Numbered from the stretch's first letter, positions 33,885 to 44,700 are shown. The stretch: 64,000 nt of DNA from Bacteroidota bacterium (GCA_947479085.1 CANJYB010000008.1:1-64000), one strand, 5' to 3'. The notes: generated from the sequence alone by a model not told the origin. Program-made: numbers and translations.

Positions 33885-36218
33885 ATGAAAAGTATAAAAT
33901 TTATATTTTGTTGTTGCCTGCTGTTTGCCTTTAGTTTACAAACTATGGGGCAATATGTAACCTTGCAGGGCAGGCAGTTTAAGAAAGCCGATGGTAGCAA
34001 TTTTTATCCTTTGGTTTGTAATTATGTTGTCGACTTGGCTTTTGATCATACAAATTATTTTCTAATGCCACATTTCAATTATGGTTCAAATCCTTGGCCT
34101 GGTGCAGGAGGTGAGCAAATTGAGTGCAATGGTGCAGGAGGAGGAAATGGAAGCTGCCTGCAACACCTCCGTTTCGATTTTCGTGAAATAAAAAGAATGG
34201 GATTTAACTCGGTAAGGATTATGGGCGCAGAGGTAAAAAAAGATGATTTCTCATATCCAGCAGCAAATTGTAGTACAGGAAGCTCTGGTGTGAATGTTTA
34301 TAAAGATCATTTTGTATCTACTTTTAAGTATTTTCCTTTTTCCGGATGTGATGCAAATGCATTTGGTTTTTTAGAATATAATACCTTCCCTTAAAGCTCT
34401 AATCCAGGTAGTAATTTACGAAAATTATTAGCAGCAATTAATGATGTTATAGATGTGGCGGATGACGAAGGATTAAAAGTAATACTGATTCCAGGTGGAG
34501 GCAAATATTTACTCAATAATGATACCTCTCCTTTATCAGGTGTTACTTCGGGAAGTGGAAGCACCCAGGATAAAAATGCAGCTGATTATGCTGCTATATT
34601 GTCTGTTTATACTAACTATTTTAGAAACGATACTGCTATTCTGGCTTATGATTTATGGAATGAACCCGGAGGATGGTATAATCCAATGTATTATCATACC
34701 AAACAAGAACTTTGTGAATGGTCAAAATTATGGTTTGATGCTATAAAATCGCCAACCAATGACCCAAACCACCTCGTAACTATTGGCTTGTTTAGCTTCG
34801 AAGATTCATGGCAATGGGATGTAGGTGTAATGAAAATGGATTTTCTTTCCGCTCATATTTATCCTTACCTATCCGGAGCAGATGGCAACGATCCAACTAA
34901 GGCACTTTACCGTTGGACTGACCATGTTGCCTGGCTGCAAAAAAACTGCCCCATTCCATGGATAATTGGCGAAACATCATGTGGTTCAGTTGCTAGCGGC
35001 TATTATGGAACAAGTGAACCAAACCAGGCATACTTTGCAGATTACACATTGAAAGCGGTTCGAAATGCAGGTGGTAGTGGCTATTCGTGGTGGTCATTCG
35101 CTGACGGTGACGATAGCGGAAATCTTGGATTAATAAAGCAATTTGAAGACCCTAATTCGAGCGGAAATTATAGTGCTAACGCTGAAAGGCAAGCCGCATC
35201 ATCTGTATTTTATAATTATTTAACTCCATCCTCCACAGGCATTCCTCCTCTTGTAGCTTCGTTTTCAGGGCCATCACCAGTATATTACAATCCATTTTCG
35301 CATCCAGCGGCAGGTACCTATACCGTTACTGGTAATGTATCAGACCAAAACGGACCTATACCAGATGCTGTGGTAACAGGTAATTCGCCTATCGGAACGA
35401 ATATTAACGGTATTTATTGGGTTCAACATTATACATTTACTGATGCAAATGGTGATTTTAATTTAATTCCCTACGATTATGACCCATCACCTCCAATAAA
35501 CCCATTGGTAAATATTTTGCAAATTTCTGCGGTGGGAACTGACCGCATTGAGAGAGGGAATAATAATACCCATACTGATGCAGGGACAAATACAAACCCA
35601 ACTCTTATTGGAATTTGCAGTGGTAGTGGTTGCAGTAATAATTTTGTATTAACAAGGAATCTTAATTTTCAGAACGATGTTTTTGTCAATAATGTAACGG
35701 TAAATTCAGGTACCCAAAATTTCCCCGGGGGAAATACACTAACCACCCTCAATACCGTTACGGTTCAATCCGGTGCCGTTTCTGATTTCACCGCAAGGGA
35801 GGAAATTCATGTAAATTCAGGATTTCATGCTGAAAATGGAAGTGAAACCCATATTTTTATTGCAGAAACATTTCCTGATTGCCCAGCTTTCAGTAGTTAT
35901 CGGAATACAAGTGCTTCAACTGATAATGGGGACAGCAACAATGGAAATTCGGAAATAGAATTAAAGTTTCTTCCGGCAAAAAACCAATTTGGTTTTTCTG
36001 TTTATCCCAATCCGGGAAAAGATATTTTTAATATAGAAATAATAGATAATGAAACTATTAACCCTCAATACCAGGTAAAAATAATGGATTTGATTGGGAG
36101 ATTCGTATATACTTCAGCCCAATCTGTTCCTTTATTTTCCTTAAATTTAAGCTCTCTATCAAAAGGCATATATTATATTCAAATTAATTCTAAAATTCAA
36201 AAACTAATAATTCAATAA
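33885..36218 (+). pseudogene. GH5-like secreted glycoside hydrolase with T9SS type A domain, interrupted by one in-frame TAA
   Basis: One reading frame of 777 sense codons interrupted only by TAA at 34392-34394 after codon 169 (NTFP-stop-SSNPGSNL); both halves are in the same frame and form one domain. Signal peptide at the N-terminus. The TIM-barrel glycosidase shows LRFDFREIKRMGFNSVRIMG, acid/base Glu260 in AYDLWNEPGG and nucleophile Glu363 in WIIGETSCGS, spaced as in clan A (GH5-like) enzymes acting on beta-glucans or beta-mannans. A carboxypeptidase-like region, a beta-helix-like part with VNSGTQNF and a type A T9SS sorting domain (YPNPGKDIFNIEI to KIQKLIIQ) follow. With the stop, only 169 residues are made, lacking both catalytic Glu residues. 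A GTG at 34455 could restart but would lose the signal peptide. Either a recent nonsense mutation, readthrough, or a sequence error. Confidence 0.75.
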
Positions 36219-36220
36219 AA

Positions 36221-37930
36221 ATGAAAACAATAGAAAAAAAGAAATCAATCATAATCATATTATTATTGATAAATAGTATAACGCAAGCCCAAAGTTGGCA
36301 ATGGGCTAAACATATTGGCGGAGTTAGTGGTTACGATTTTGGTGGCTCTACAATGTTTGTGGACCAAAACAGTAATAGTTATGTTTGCGGAAGTTTTCAA
36401 TTGCCTTGTTATTTTGATACCGATACTTTATATCCGGGCGGGTATAGCGATTTTTATATAGCAAAATACAGTAGCAGCGGAACGGAGCAGTGGGTTAAAA
36501 GATTTGGAGGCAATAATTCACCTTCCAATTCTGAAGGAATAGGAGGAATGTGTTACGATGCAGCAAACAATTATTTCTATGTTACAGGAAGTTTTTCCCC
36601 ATCCGCATTATTTGGAAGCACCTTACTATCCTGTCCCCAACAAGGGTTTTTTCTCGCAAAGTTCGATTTGAACGGGAATTGTATTTGGGCAAAACAAGAT
36701 ACATCTGGCGGGAAATCAGGAGGAAGTGGAGTAACAGTAGATAACAGCGGAAATATATATGTATGCGGACAGAATACTTTGAGTTCAACTTTTGGCTCAA
36801 ATTCGATTTCTGCAGGAGGTTTTATTGCAAAATACGATGCCAGCGGAAATTGTATGTGGGCTAAAAATGAATTCAGGATGGCAAACCCTGTTTGGCAGGG
36901 TTATTCAGAAGTCCTTTCCCAGGGGATAAGAATTTTCAATTCCAACATTATTGTTGCTGGTTTCTCAATAAATGATACAATTATAGTTGATACTATTACT
37001 GCTTATAACAATCCATTACAAGCAACTGTAATTGCCTCCTTTAATCTGAATGGTGACGTACAATGGTTAAAACTTACTGGGACCAGCAGTACTGGGAGTT
37101 TTATCGGATCTGATTTTTCAATGGATAACCAAGGTAATAGTTATCTTCCAGGTCTTTTTTATGATAGTGCTCATTTTGGGAATAGTACATTAATTGATCC
37201 TAATGGTTTGGGAGATGGTTTTATAGTCAAGTTTGATATTAACGGAAATTTAAAATGGGTAAAACAATTGAACTCCAGCGGTGATACGATAGGTCATTCA
37301 GGAGGATGGGCAATGAATATTTCTACAAATAGCGATGGGTATAGTTATCTTTCAGGCTATTTTTCAGGTACAGCTCACTTTGGGCCTTATACTGTTACCT
37401 CCTCTACTTCCGCCTCTAGTGTAAGTTCGCAGGATATGTTTGTAGCCCGCTACGACAGTAGTGGGGTTTGTTTAGGCGTAAAAAACTTTGGAAGAGCTGA
37501 TGCTACAGCAGTTTGTTCAGATGGTAATTCATTTTGGGTTACGGGGGCTTTCTCGAGCAATACCGTTACAATAGGTAGTTCAACTTTTACAAATTATAGT
37601 AACGCTGGGCCTAATAACGATTTATATGTTGCAAAATGTGATGCGATAACCAAAGTGGAAGAAAAAATGTTAAATACCAATAATACCTTAACCATCTATG
37701 CCAACCCAAACAAAGGCACCTGCAACATAACAGTACCTAATGATTTACTAAATGAGCAAAACCTGGTATTAAATATATACGATGCCAATGGAAAACTAAT
37801 ACAACAGCAACCTGTGCAGGTGCAACAGGAAAAGGTAAAAATAAATATACAAGAAGAAGCTACGGGAATATATAATGTAACGCTGGGTAATAAAAATAAA
37901 GTGTATAGCGGGAAGATAGTGTTTGAATAA
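36221..37930 (+). CDS. SBBP beta-propeller secreted protein with T9SS type A sorting domain
   Basis: 569 residues. The ATG is 2 bases after the preceding stop. Signal peptide ending SITQAQ. Repeats of WAK..GG....G....D..GN.Y..G.F with FIAKYDASGNCMWAK-like segments (about 27-465) are SBBP/Beta-propeller repeats (six or so visible) that form a lectin-like propeller. The C-terminal 75 residues are a type A T9SS sorting domain (ANPNKGTCNITVPND, VLNIYDANGKLIQQQPV, GIYNVTLGNKNKVYSGKIVFE read in parts), which targets the protein through the Por system to the surface. The tight spacing shows co-transcription with the glycosidase; the pair may act on the same carbohydrate, which is inference. Confidence 0.85.
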   Translation: MKTIEKKKSIIIILLLINSITQAQSWQWAKHIGGVSGYDFGGSTMFVDQNSNSYVCGSFQLPCYFDTDTLYPGGYSDFYIAKYSSSGTEQWVKRFGGNNSPSNSEGIGGMCYDAANNYFYVTGSFSPSALFGSTLLSCPQQGFFLAKFDLNGNCIWAKQDTSGGKSGGSGVTVDNSGNIYVCGQNTLSSTFGSNSISAGGFIAKYDASGNCMWAKNEFRMANPVWQGYSEVLSQGIRIFNSNIIVAGFSINDTIIVDTITAYNNPLQATVIASFNLNGDVQWLKLTGTSSTGSFIGSDFSMDNQGNSYLPGLFYDSAHFGNSTLIDPNGLGDGFIVKFDINGNLKWVKQLNSSGDTIGHSGGWAMNISTNSDGYSYLSGYFSGTAHFGPYTVTSSTSASSVSSQDMFVARYDSSGVCLGVKNFGRADATAVCSDGNSFWVTGAFSSNTVTIGSSTFTNYSNAGPNNDLYVAKCDAITKVEEKMLNTNNTLTIYANPNKGTCNITVPNDLLNEQNLVLNIYDANGKLIQQQPVQVQQEKVKINIQEEATGIYNVTLGNKNKVYSGKIVFE

Positions 37931-37965
37931 TTAAAAACATAACCTCCAAACTCGCAAAGTAACAG

Positions 37966-37998
37966 AAACCTTCAAGGTTTTTAAAACCTTGAAGGTTT
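37966..37998. repeat. Perfect 16-bp palindrome element
   Basis: AAACCTTCAAGGTTTT (37966-37981) and its exact inverse AAAACCTTGAAGGTTT (37983-37998) around a single T. This is a dispersed-repeat-like sequence found at ends of Bacteroidota genes; it may also act as a terminator after the beta-propeller gene. Confidence 0.7.
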
Positions 37999-38020
37999 AT
38001 CTAAGTAACTTTAAAACAAA

Positions 38021-38057
38021 AAAACTCCTTACCAAACCGTAAGGAGTTTTTCTTTTT
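38021..38057 (+). terminator. Intrinsic terminator
   Basis: Perfect 12-bp stem AAAACTCCTTAC (38021-38032) / GTAAGGAGTTTT (38039-38050) followed by TCTTTTTC. Ends the surface-protein operon before the tig promoter. Confidence 0.85.
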
Positions 38058-38107
38058 CAGCCTCCTTTGCCGGAAGGCAAAATATACCTTACATCCAAAA
38101 AAATATG

Positions 38108-38115
38108 TACTTTTG
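38108..38115 (+). promoter_or_regulatory. Bacteroidota -7 promoter box
   Basis: TACTTTTG, exact TAnnTTTG match, 38 bases before the ATG at 38154. It lies inside a longer possible reading frame that starts at TTG 38067 and so supports the later start. Confidence 0.6.
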
Positions 38116-38153
38116 TGCTCCTTTTCAAAAATAAAAACAAAAACTACAAAAAA

Positions 38154-39500
38154 ATGAATATTAATCACGAAGCGATTGACGAATTAAACGCAGTATTAAA
38201 AGTAAAAGTGGTGGCAGAAGATTACCTGCCAAAAGTGGAGACGGCATTAAAGGAAGCACAGCGCAAACACAGTGCTCCGGGTTTTCGCCCCGGCAAAACC
38301 CCTGTAGGGTTAATTAAAAAAATGTATGGAAAAGCCATCGTGTCGGATGAGGTGTACAAGGTGCTGAACGACTCGATGCAGAATTATATTAAAGACAACC
38401 AGATTGAACTGATTGGTCAACCGATTCCGAACGAAAAGTCGGCTAGAATAATGGATTGGGAAAACCAAAAGGAATTTGAATTTATGTTCGATATGGGCCT
38501 GGTTCCAAAGTTTGATGTGGAACTTTCGCCTAAAACAAAGTTTGAATACCAGACCATTAAAATAGATGATGAGTTTTTGAACACCTACATTTCTGACGTG
38601 GCAAAACGTTACGGTAAAGTGGAGCAGGCAGAAATAGCACAGGACGGAGATTTGCTGTACGGAGATTTTGTGGAGCTGGATGCAAACGGAGAAATACTGG
38701 CAGGTGGTATTTTCAAAACAGGTTCCCTGTTTATGGATAAAATAAAAGATGGTGCTGCTAAAAAATCATTGACCGGAATTAAAAAAGACGATAAGGTGGT
38801 GTTGGATACAGCACAACTGAGAGAAAGTAATGTGGATCTGGCAGTAGTTTTATCAATTGATAAAGCCGTGGCAGAAACGCTTATGACAAAATTGCAGTTC
38901 ACCCTGAAAGGAATTACCAGGATGTTGCCTGCCGAAATCAATCAGGAATTATTTGATAAAATATTCGGACCGGGCGATGTAACAAGCGAAGAAGAGTTCC
39001 GTTTGAGGTTTAAAACCGAACTTGCAGGCATGTTTGTGAACGACAGTGAAACGAAATTTTACAATGACGTGGTTCAGTATTTGATGGACAACGTGAAAGT
39101 AAACCTTCCGGACGAATTTTTGAAACGTTGGATATTGGTGGCTGATGATAAAATAACACCGACTGACGTGGAAACAGATTATGTGAAATATGCTAACGGT
39201 GTTAAATGGCAGCTGATAGAAGGAAAACTGATAAAAGACAATAACCTTTCGGTAACGCAGGAAGAGTTGGTGGACTTTACAAAAATGCTGATTAATGAGC
39301 AATACCGCCAGTACAGCCCAAATCCTATTTCGGATGAAGAAATGGACAAGAGTCTGAAAACGGTTTTATCAAACAACGAAGAAGTGAAGAAAATAGCAGA
39401 ACGCATTTTCGAAGGTAAAATGAAGGATTTGTTCAAGTCTAAATATACACTTGAAAACAAAGAGGTGAGCTATACTGATTTTTTCAATGTTAAAAAATAA
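38154..39500 (+). CDS. tig: Trigger factor
   Basis: 448 residues from ATG 38154. A ribosome-associated chaperone that meets nascent chains at the exit tunnel. The ribosome-binding signature GFRPGKTP is at residues 43-50, the exact place of the E. coli motif. The N-terminal domain covers about 1-140; the middle (about 150-250) occupies the FKBP/PPIase position but is diverged, as usual in Bacteroidota; the rest is the helical arm domain. Neighbours clpP and clpX are downstream in the common bacterial order tig-clpP-clpX, which links folding and proteolysis, although each gene here has its own leader. Confidence 0.95.
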   Translation: MNINHEAIDELNAVLKVKVVAEDYLPKVETALKEAQRKHSAPGFRPGKTPVGLIKKMYGKAIVSDEVYKVLNDSMQNYIKDNQIELIGQPIPNEKSARIMDWENQKEFEFMFDMGLVPKFDVELSPKTKFEYQTIKIDDEFLNTYISDVAKRYGKVEQAEIAQDGDLLYGDFVELDANGEILAGGIFKTGSLFMDKIKDGAAKKSLTGIKKDDKVVLDTAQLRESNVDLAVVLSIDKAVAETLMTKLQFTLKGITRMLPAEINQELFDKIFGPGDVTSEEEFRLRFKTELAGMFVNDSETKFYNDVVQYLMDNVKVNLPDEFLKRWILVADDKITPTDVETDYVKYANGVKWQLIEGKLIKDNNLSVTQEELVDFTKMLINEQYRQYSPNPISDEEMDKSLKTVLSNNEEVKKIAERIFEGKMKDLFKSKYTLENKEVSYTDFFNVKK

Positions 39501-39503
39501 AAG

Positions 39504-39511
39504 TACTTTCG
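39504..39511 (+). promoter_or_regulatory. Candidate -7 promoter box
   Basis: TACTTTCG, seven of eight positions of TAnnTTTG, 48 bases before the clpP ATG. The stretch between has repeats of AATTCATAA. Confidence 0.4.
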
Positions 39512-39558
39512 TGTAATAATTTATAATTCATAACTAATAATTCATAATTCTATAAAAT

Positions 39559-40233
39559 ATGTTCGACAACAATGAATTTCGCAAATACGCTGTAAAGCAC
39601 AGAGGAATCAGTGGAAGCACATTCGATTCTTATTCCCGTCACAATGTCACCAGCATGACACCTTATATTATTGAGGAGCGTCAGTTAAACGTGGCCCAGA
39701 TGGACGTTTTTTCCCGTCTGATGATGGACCGCATTATTTTTCTGGGGACAGGTATTGACGACCAAGTGGCAAATATTATCCAGGCACAGCTTTTGTTTTT
39801 ACAATCAGTGGATGCCAAAAAAGACATCCAGATATACCTGAACAGCCCTGGTGGTTCGGTATATGCAGGTTTAGGTATTTATGATACCATGCAATACATC
39901 TCTCCGGATGTAGCTACTATCTGTACAGGTATGGCAGCATCAATGGGTGCAGTATTAATGTGTGCAGGAGCAAAAGGAAAACGTGCAGCTTTGAAACATG
40001 CGCGTGTAATGATTCACCAGCCAATGGGTGGTGCTGAAGGACAGGCTTCTGATATCGAAATTACTGCAAAGGAAATACAGAAACTGAAAAAGGAATTGTA
40101 CGAAATCATTGCTAAACACAGTGGTCAGACGTATGAAAAAGTATGGGCAGACAGCGACCGTGATTATTGGATGACTTCGGAAGAAGCCAAAGATTACGGT
40201 ATGGTGGATGAACTTTTATTAAGAACTAAATAG
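39559..40233 (+). CDS. clpP: ATP-dependent Clp protease proteolytic subunit
   Basis: 224 residues. Serine protease that forms a 14-mer chamber; catalytic Ser128 (TGMAASMGA), His153 (MIHQP) and Asp202 (SDRDYWM) have the 25- and 49-residue spacing of E. coli ClpP. Loops and the Gly-rich handle region (NSPGGSVYAG) are present. It works with ClpX, encoded just downstream, to degrade ssrA-tagged proteins made by the tmRNA in this same window. The first 25 residues resemble a propeptide. Normal length. Confidence 0.97.
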   Translation: MFDNNEFRKYAVKHRGISGSTFDSYSRHNVTSMTPYIIEERQLNVAQMDVFSRLMMDRIIFLGTGIDDQVANIIQAQLLFLQSVDAKKDIQIYLNSPGGSVYAGLGIYDTMQYISPDVATICTGMAASMGAVLMCAGAKGKRAALKHARVMIHQPMGGAEGQASDIEITAKEIQKLKKELYEIIAKHSGQTYEKVWADSDRDYWMTSEEAKDYGMVDELLLRTK

Positions 40234-40240
40234 TATTGTT

Positions 40241-40316
40241 TGGATGTTAGATGTTGGATTTTAGATATTAGAAACGCTAAAATCCAACATCCAACATCAA
40301 ACATCCAATATCCAAC
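40241..40316. repeat. ATCCAACA direct repeats forming a long inverted repeat
   Basis: GATGTTGGATTTTAG (40250-40264) pairs perfectly with CTAAAATCCAACATC (40277-40291), 12-base loop. To the right the octamer ATCCAACA is repeated with small changes up to 40316; to the left its complement appears twice. The element fills almost the whole clpP-clpX gap. Confidence 0.7.
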
Positions 40317-40332
40317 ATCTGAATAAAAAATA

Positions 40333-41589
40333 ATGGCAAAAGAAAAAGAAGAAAAGGAAATTAAATGTTCTTTTTGCGGACGAAGCAAACAAGGCACAGA
40401 TGTGCTGATTGCGGGTATTACCGGGCATATCTGTAACCATTGTGTTACCCAGGCACAAACCATAGTACGCGATGAGGTGAGCCAGCGGACCAATGCTTCC
40501 ATGTTTTCTGCTTTGCATTTGCTGAAGCCACATGATATTAAGAAGCACCTGGACGAGTATGTTATTGGCCAGGATGAAGCCAAGAAAGTACTTTCTGTGG
40601 CGGTGTATAACCATTACAAACGGTTGATACAAACACAATCAAAGACTACTCATAAAGACGATATCGAAATAGAAAAGTCGAACGTAATTATGGTTGGCGA
40701 AACAGGTACCGGTAAAACATTACTGGCCCGCACCATTGCCAAGGTATTGAATGTTCCGTTCTGTATTGCTGATGCTACTGTATTAACGGAAGCCGGTTAT
40801 GTGGGAGAGGATGTGGAAAGTATATTGTCCCGCTTGTTGCAGGCAGCCGATTTTGATGTGGCAGCAGCAGAAAGAGGAATTGTATTTATTGATGAGTTGG
40901 ATAAAATAGCCCGTAAAAGTGATAACCCTTCCATTACCCGTGACGTTTCTGGAGAAGGCGTTCAGCAGGGATTACTTAAACTATTGGAAGGTTCTACCGT
41001 TGGCGTTCCCCCGCAAGGCGGACGTAAACACCCGGAACAGAAAATGGTGCAGGTGAATACCAAAAACATTTTGTTTATTTGCGGAGGTGCTTTTGATGGT
41101 ATTACCCGTCACATTGGTAACCGTTTAAATACACAAGCCATTGGATACAGCATTGATAATGATGTGGAAAGCATTGACAAGGAAAATTTACTTCAATACG
41201 TTTCTCCGCAGGACATCAAACGTTTTGGTTTAATACCCGAACTGATTGGTCGTTTGCCGGTATTAACCTACCTCAATCCGTTGGATGCAGATACCTTGCT
41301 TAGAATATTAACGGAACCAAAGAATGCTTTGATAAAACAATACACTCATTTGTTTGAAATGGATGGTGTTAAAATTAAGTTTGAAAAAGGAGTGTTGGAT
41401 TATATTGTGGAAAAAGCAATGGAATTTAAACTGGGAGCAAGAGGTCTGCGTTCCATTTGCGAAGCCATTATGATGGACATGATGTACAATACCCCTTCCG
41501 ATGCTTCTGTAAAAGAGATCAGTGTGTCTCTTCGTTATGCAAAAGAAAAGCTGAAAAAATCGATGCTGAACAAATTAAAGGTGGCATAG
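40333..41589 (+). CDS. clpX: ATP-dependent Clp protease ATP-binding subunit ClpX
   Basis: 418 residues. Hexameric AAA+ unfoldase that feeds ClpP. N-terminal zinc-binding domain with Cys12, Cys15, Cys34 and Cys37; Walker A GETGTGKT at 122-129; Walker B IVFIDELDKIA; pore-1 loop and arginine-finger regions (EAGYVGEDVES; LKLLEGSTVGVPPQGGRKHP in parts); C-terminal ClpB_D2-small-like domain. Length and order match the usual family. It recognises the C-terminal AA of ssrA tags, consistent with the GESNYAMAA tag here. Confidence 0.97.
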   Translation: MAKEKEEKEIKCSFCGRSKQGTDVLIAGITGHICNHCVTQAQTIVRDEVSQRTNASMFSALHLLKPHDIKKHLDEYVIGQDEAKKVLSVAVYNHYKRLIQTQSKTTHKDDIEIEKSNVIMVGETGTGKTLLARTIAKVLNVPFCIADATVLTEAGYVGEDVESILSRLLQAADFDVAAAERGIVFIDELDKIARKSDNPSITRDVSGEGVQQGLLKLLEGSTVGVPPQGGRKHPEQKMVQVNTKNILFICGGAFDGITRHIGNRLNTQAIGYSIDNDVESIDKENLLQYVSPQDIKRFGLIPELIGRLPVLTYLNPLDADTLLRILTEPKNALIKQYTHLFEMDGVKIKFEKGVLDYIVEKAMEFKLGARGLRSICEAIMMDMMYNTPSDASVKEISVSLRYAKEKLKKSMLNKLKVA

Positions 41590-41610
41590 ATAAACGAATA
41601 CTAAAATTTA

Positions 41611-41650
41611 AAATCCTGTTCAGCAATTATGCAGAACAGGATTTTTTTTA
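41611..41650 (+). terminator. Intrinsic terminator
   Basis: Perfect 11-bp stem AAATCCTGTTC (41611-41621) / GAACAGGATTT (41634-41644) then an eight-T run. Ends clpX transcription. Confidence 0.85.
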
Positions 41651-41751
41651 TTCATACTTTTCAACACTCAAAAAATAAAAGGGTTTAATTTTTACCTTTA
41701 CAATCAAAGAAAAGGGCTACAGTTGCGCCTTCCAAAAATCAAATTATCAAA

Positions 41752-44700
41752 ATGAATTTTTCTCATCTTCACGTACATACACAGTTTTCATTACTTGACG
41801 GGGCTGCCGATATTTCCACGATGTATAAAAAAGCCATCAAGGACAATATGCCTGCCATTGCAATTACTGACCATGGTAATATGTTCGGGGTATTCAAGTT
41901 TGTTGCGGAAGCAGCAAAACACAATACTCCTGAAAACCCAAACAAGATAAAACCAATTGTGGGCTGCGAATTTTATGTGGTGGAAAACCGTGATAAGCGC
42001 GCATTTACCAAGGAAGATAAAGATGTTCGATATCACCAGTTATTACTTGCAAAAAATACGGAAGGATATAAAAACCTGTTGAAGCTTTGTTCGGCAGGTT
42101 ATATGGAAGGGTTATATGGAAAGTATCCCCGCATTGATAAAGAACTGATTTTAAAATACCATACCGGCTTAATTGCAACCACTTGCTGCCTGGGGGCTTC
42201 CGTTCCTCGCGTTATTCTTAAAAAAGGAGAAGAAGAAGGTGAAAAGGAATTCAAATGGTGGCTGGATATTTTTGGTGAAGATTATTATGTGGAGTTGCAA
42301 CGTCATGATATTCCGGAGCAAAATCAGGTGAATGAAGTATTGATTAAACTGGCCAGAAAATACAATGTAAAAATCATTGCTTCCAATGATTCGCATTATG
42401 TGGACCAGGCTGATTCTAATGCGCACGACATTTTACTATGCATCAATACAGGGGAAAAGCAAAGCACACCAACGATGAAGGATTTTGGTGATGATGATTC
42501 TGTGTCTACCAAAGGCAAGCGTTTTGCTTTTTACAACGACCAGTTTTATTTTAAAACCACTGCCGAAATGTCGCAATTGTTCAGCGATATACCGGAAGCA
42601 ATTGATAATACCAATGATATAGTTGGCAAGATAACCCCGCTAAAACTGAAGCAGGACATCATGTTGCCTAATTTTGTAATACCTACTACTTTCCTTACCC
42701 AGGACGACTACCTGCATCACCTTACATTTAGCGGTGCCAAGGAGCGATACAAAGAGATAAGTCCTGAAGTAGAAGAACGATTAAATTTCGAATTGAATAC
42801 CATCCGCATCATGGGTTTTGCAGGGTACTTTCTTATTGTGGCCGACTTTGTTAAAGCAGGAAAAGATATCGGAGTGTTTGTGGGCCCTGGCCGTGGTTCG
42901 GCTGCAGGTTCTGCGGTGGCTTATTGTATTGGCATTACCAACATTGACCCGATAAAATATAATTTACTATTCGAGCGTTTCCTAAATCCGGACAGGAAAA
43001 CAATGCCCGATATTGATACGGACTTTGATGATGAAGGCCGTCAGAAAGTGATTGATTATGTGGTGGAAAAATACGGCCGTAACCAGGTGGCACAAATTGT
43101 AACCTATGGTACAATGGCCGCCAAGAGCAGTATTAAAGATGTAGCCCGTGTGTTGGATTTGCCTTTGCAGGAATCCAATTTGCTTGCAAAGATGGTTCCC
43201 GAACGTCCGGGCATTGAATTGAAACGGGTACTTAAAGCTCCGCTTACAGGTGATGACAGCCTTGAAACCAAAGAAGGCTTGTCGAAAGAAGAGATAGAAG
43301 ATGCAAAAAAATTAAGGGCTATTCTTGCAGGAACGGATATGCAGGCAAGAGTATTGCGAGAGGCATTAATTCTGGAAGGCTCTGTAAGAGGCACCGGTAT
43401 TCATGCTTCTGCCATTATCATTGCTCCGAAAGATTTAACGGAGATTATTCCGGTTGCATCATCAAAGGAAACTACTTTGTTAATTACCCAGTACGATGGT
43501 AAAGTGATTGAAGATGCAGGGGTTATTAAGATGGACTTCTTAGGTTTAAAAACTTTGACCATTATCAGGGATGCCTTACGATTAATAAAAGAGAACCACG
43601 GAATTGATTTAGTGATTGATGATGTTCCGCTGGATGATTTAAAAACATTTGAGCTTTACCAGCGTGGCGATACCAACGGTACATTCCAGTTTGAAAGTCC
43701 CGGGATGCAAAAACATCTTATCAACCTGAAGCCCGATAAGTTTGCGGATTTGATAGCCATGAATGCCTTGTATCGTCCGGGCCCGATTGAGTATATTCCG
43801 AATTTCATTGCCCGTAAAAATGGGAAAGAAGCCATTACCTACGATTTGCCGGAGATGGAAGAATACCTTGCTGATACTTATGGTATCACAGTTTACCAGG
43901 AACAGGTGATGTTGCTTTCTCAAAAGTTAGCCGGCTTTACAAAAGGAGATGCAGACGTTTTGAGGAAAGCAATGGGAAAAAAAGACAGGGCTACCCTTGA
44001 TAAAATGAAAAGTAAATTCATTGAAGGAGCAACTGCTAAGGAATTACCAAAGGATAAACTGGAAAAAATCTGGACCGATTGGGAAAAGTTTGCACAGTAT
44101 GCATTCAATAAATCGCACTCCACCTGTTATGCATTTGTTGCATTTCAGACAGCCTATTTAAAAGCACATTATCCGGGAGAATACATGTCAGCGGTACTTA
44201 CCCATAACTTAAGTAATATTGATAAGATTACTTTCTTTATGGATGAGTGCAAACGAATGGGGGTTCCGGTTCTTGGTCCTGATGTTAATGAAAGTCAATA
44301 CCAGTTTTCAGTAAATAAAAACGGGCAGATTCGTTTTGGAATGGGTGCAGTAAAAGGTGTAGGAGAGAGTGCAGTGGCATCTATTGTGGAAGAGCGTAAA
44401 GCAAATGGTCCGTACAAAACCATTTTTGATTTTGTGAGAAGAATTAATCTTCGCGCAGCAAATAAGAAAACCTTTGAAAGCCTTGCGTATTCTGGTGGTT
44501 TAGACTCATTCGGAATTCACCGGGCTACCTATTTTTTTACCGAAGGAAATGACAGCACTAATTTTCTGGAACGTGTTATCCGATACGGAGGTTCTCACCA
44601 GGATGGTATTAACTCGGCACAGGTATCCTTGTTTGGTGACGAAACTTCTGAAGATATGCCTGAACCTAAGGTTCCTGTTTGCGAAGAATGGAATAAACTA

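Noticed and set aside
34455-36218. Independent gene beginning at GTG 34455
   Set aside because: The same frame is open directly back to the TAA at 34392, codons before 34455 continue the glycosidase fold, and a start there would remove the signal peptide and first barrel strands.
38067-38153. Longer trigger factor starting at TTG 38067
   Set aside because: The extension covers the -7 promoter box at 38108 and is not part of the family; the GFRPGK motif falls at the expected residue 43 with the ATG at 38154.
41611-41650. Possible riboswitch or small RNA after clpX
   Set aside because: It is a simple perfect stem with a T run, fully explained as an intrinsic terminator.
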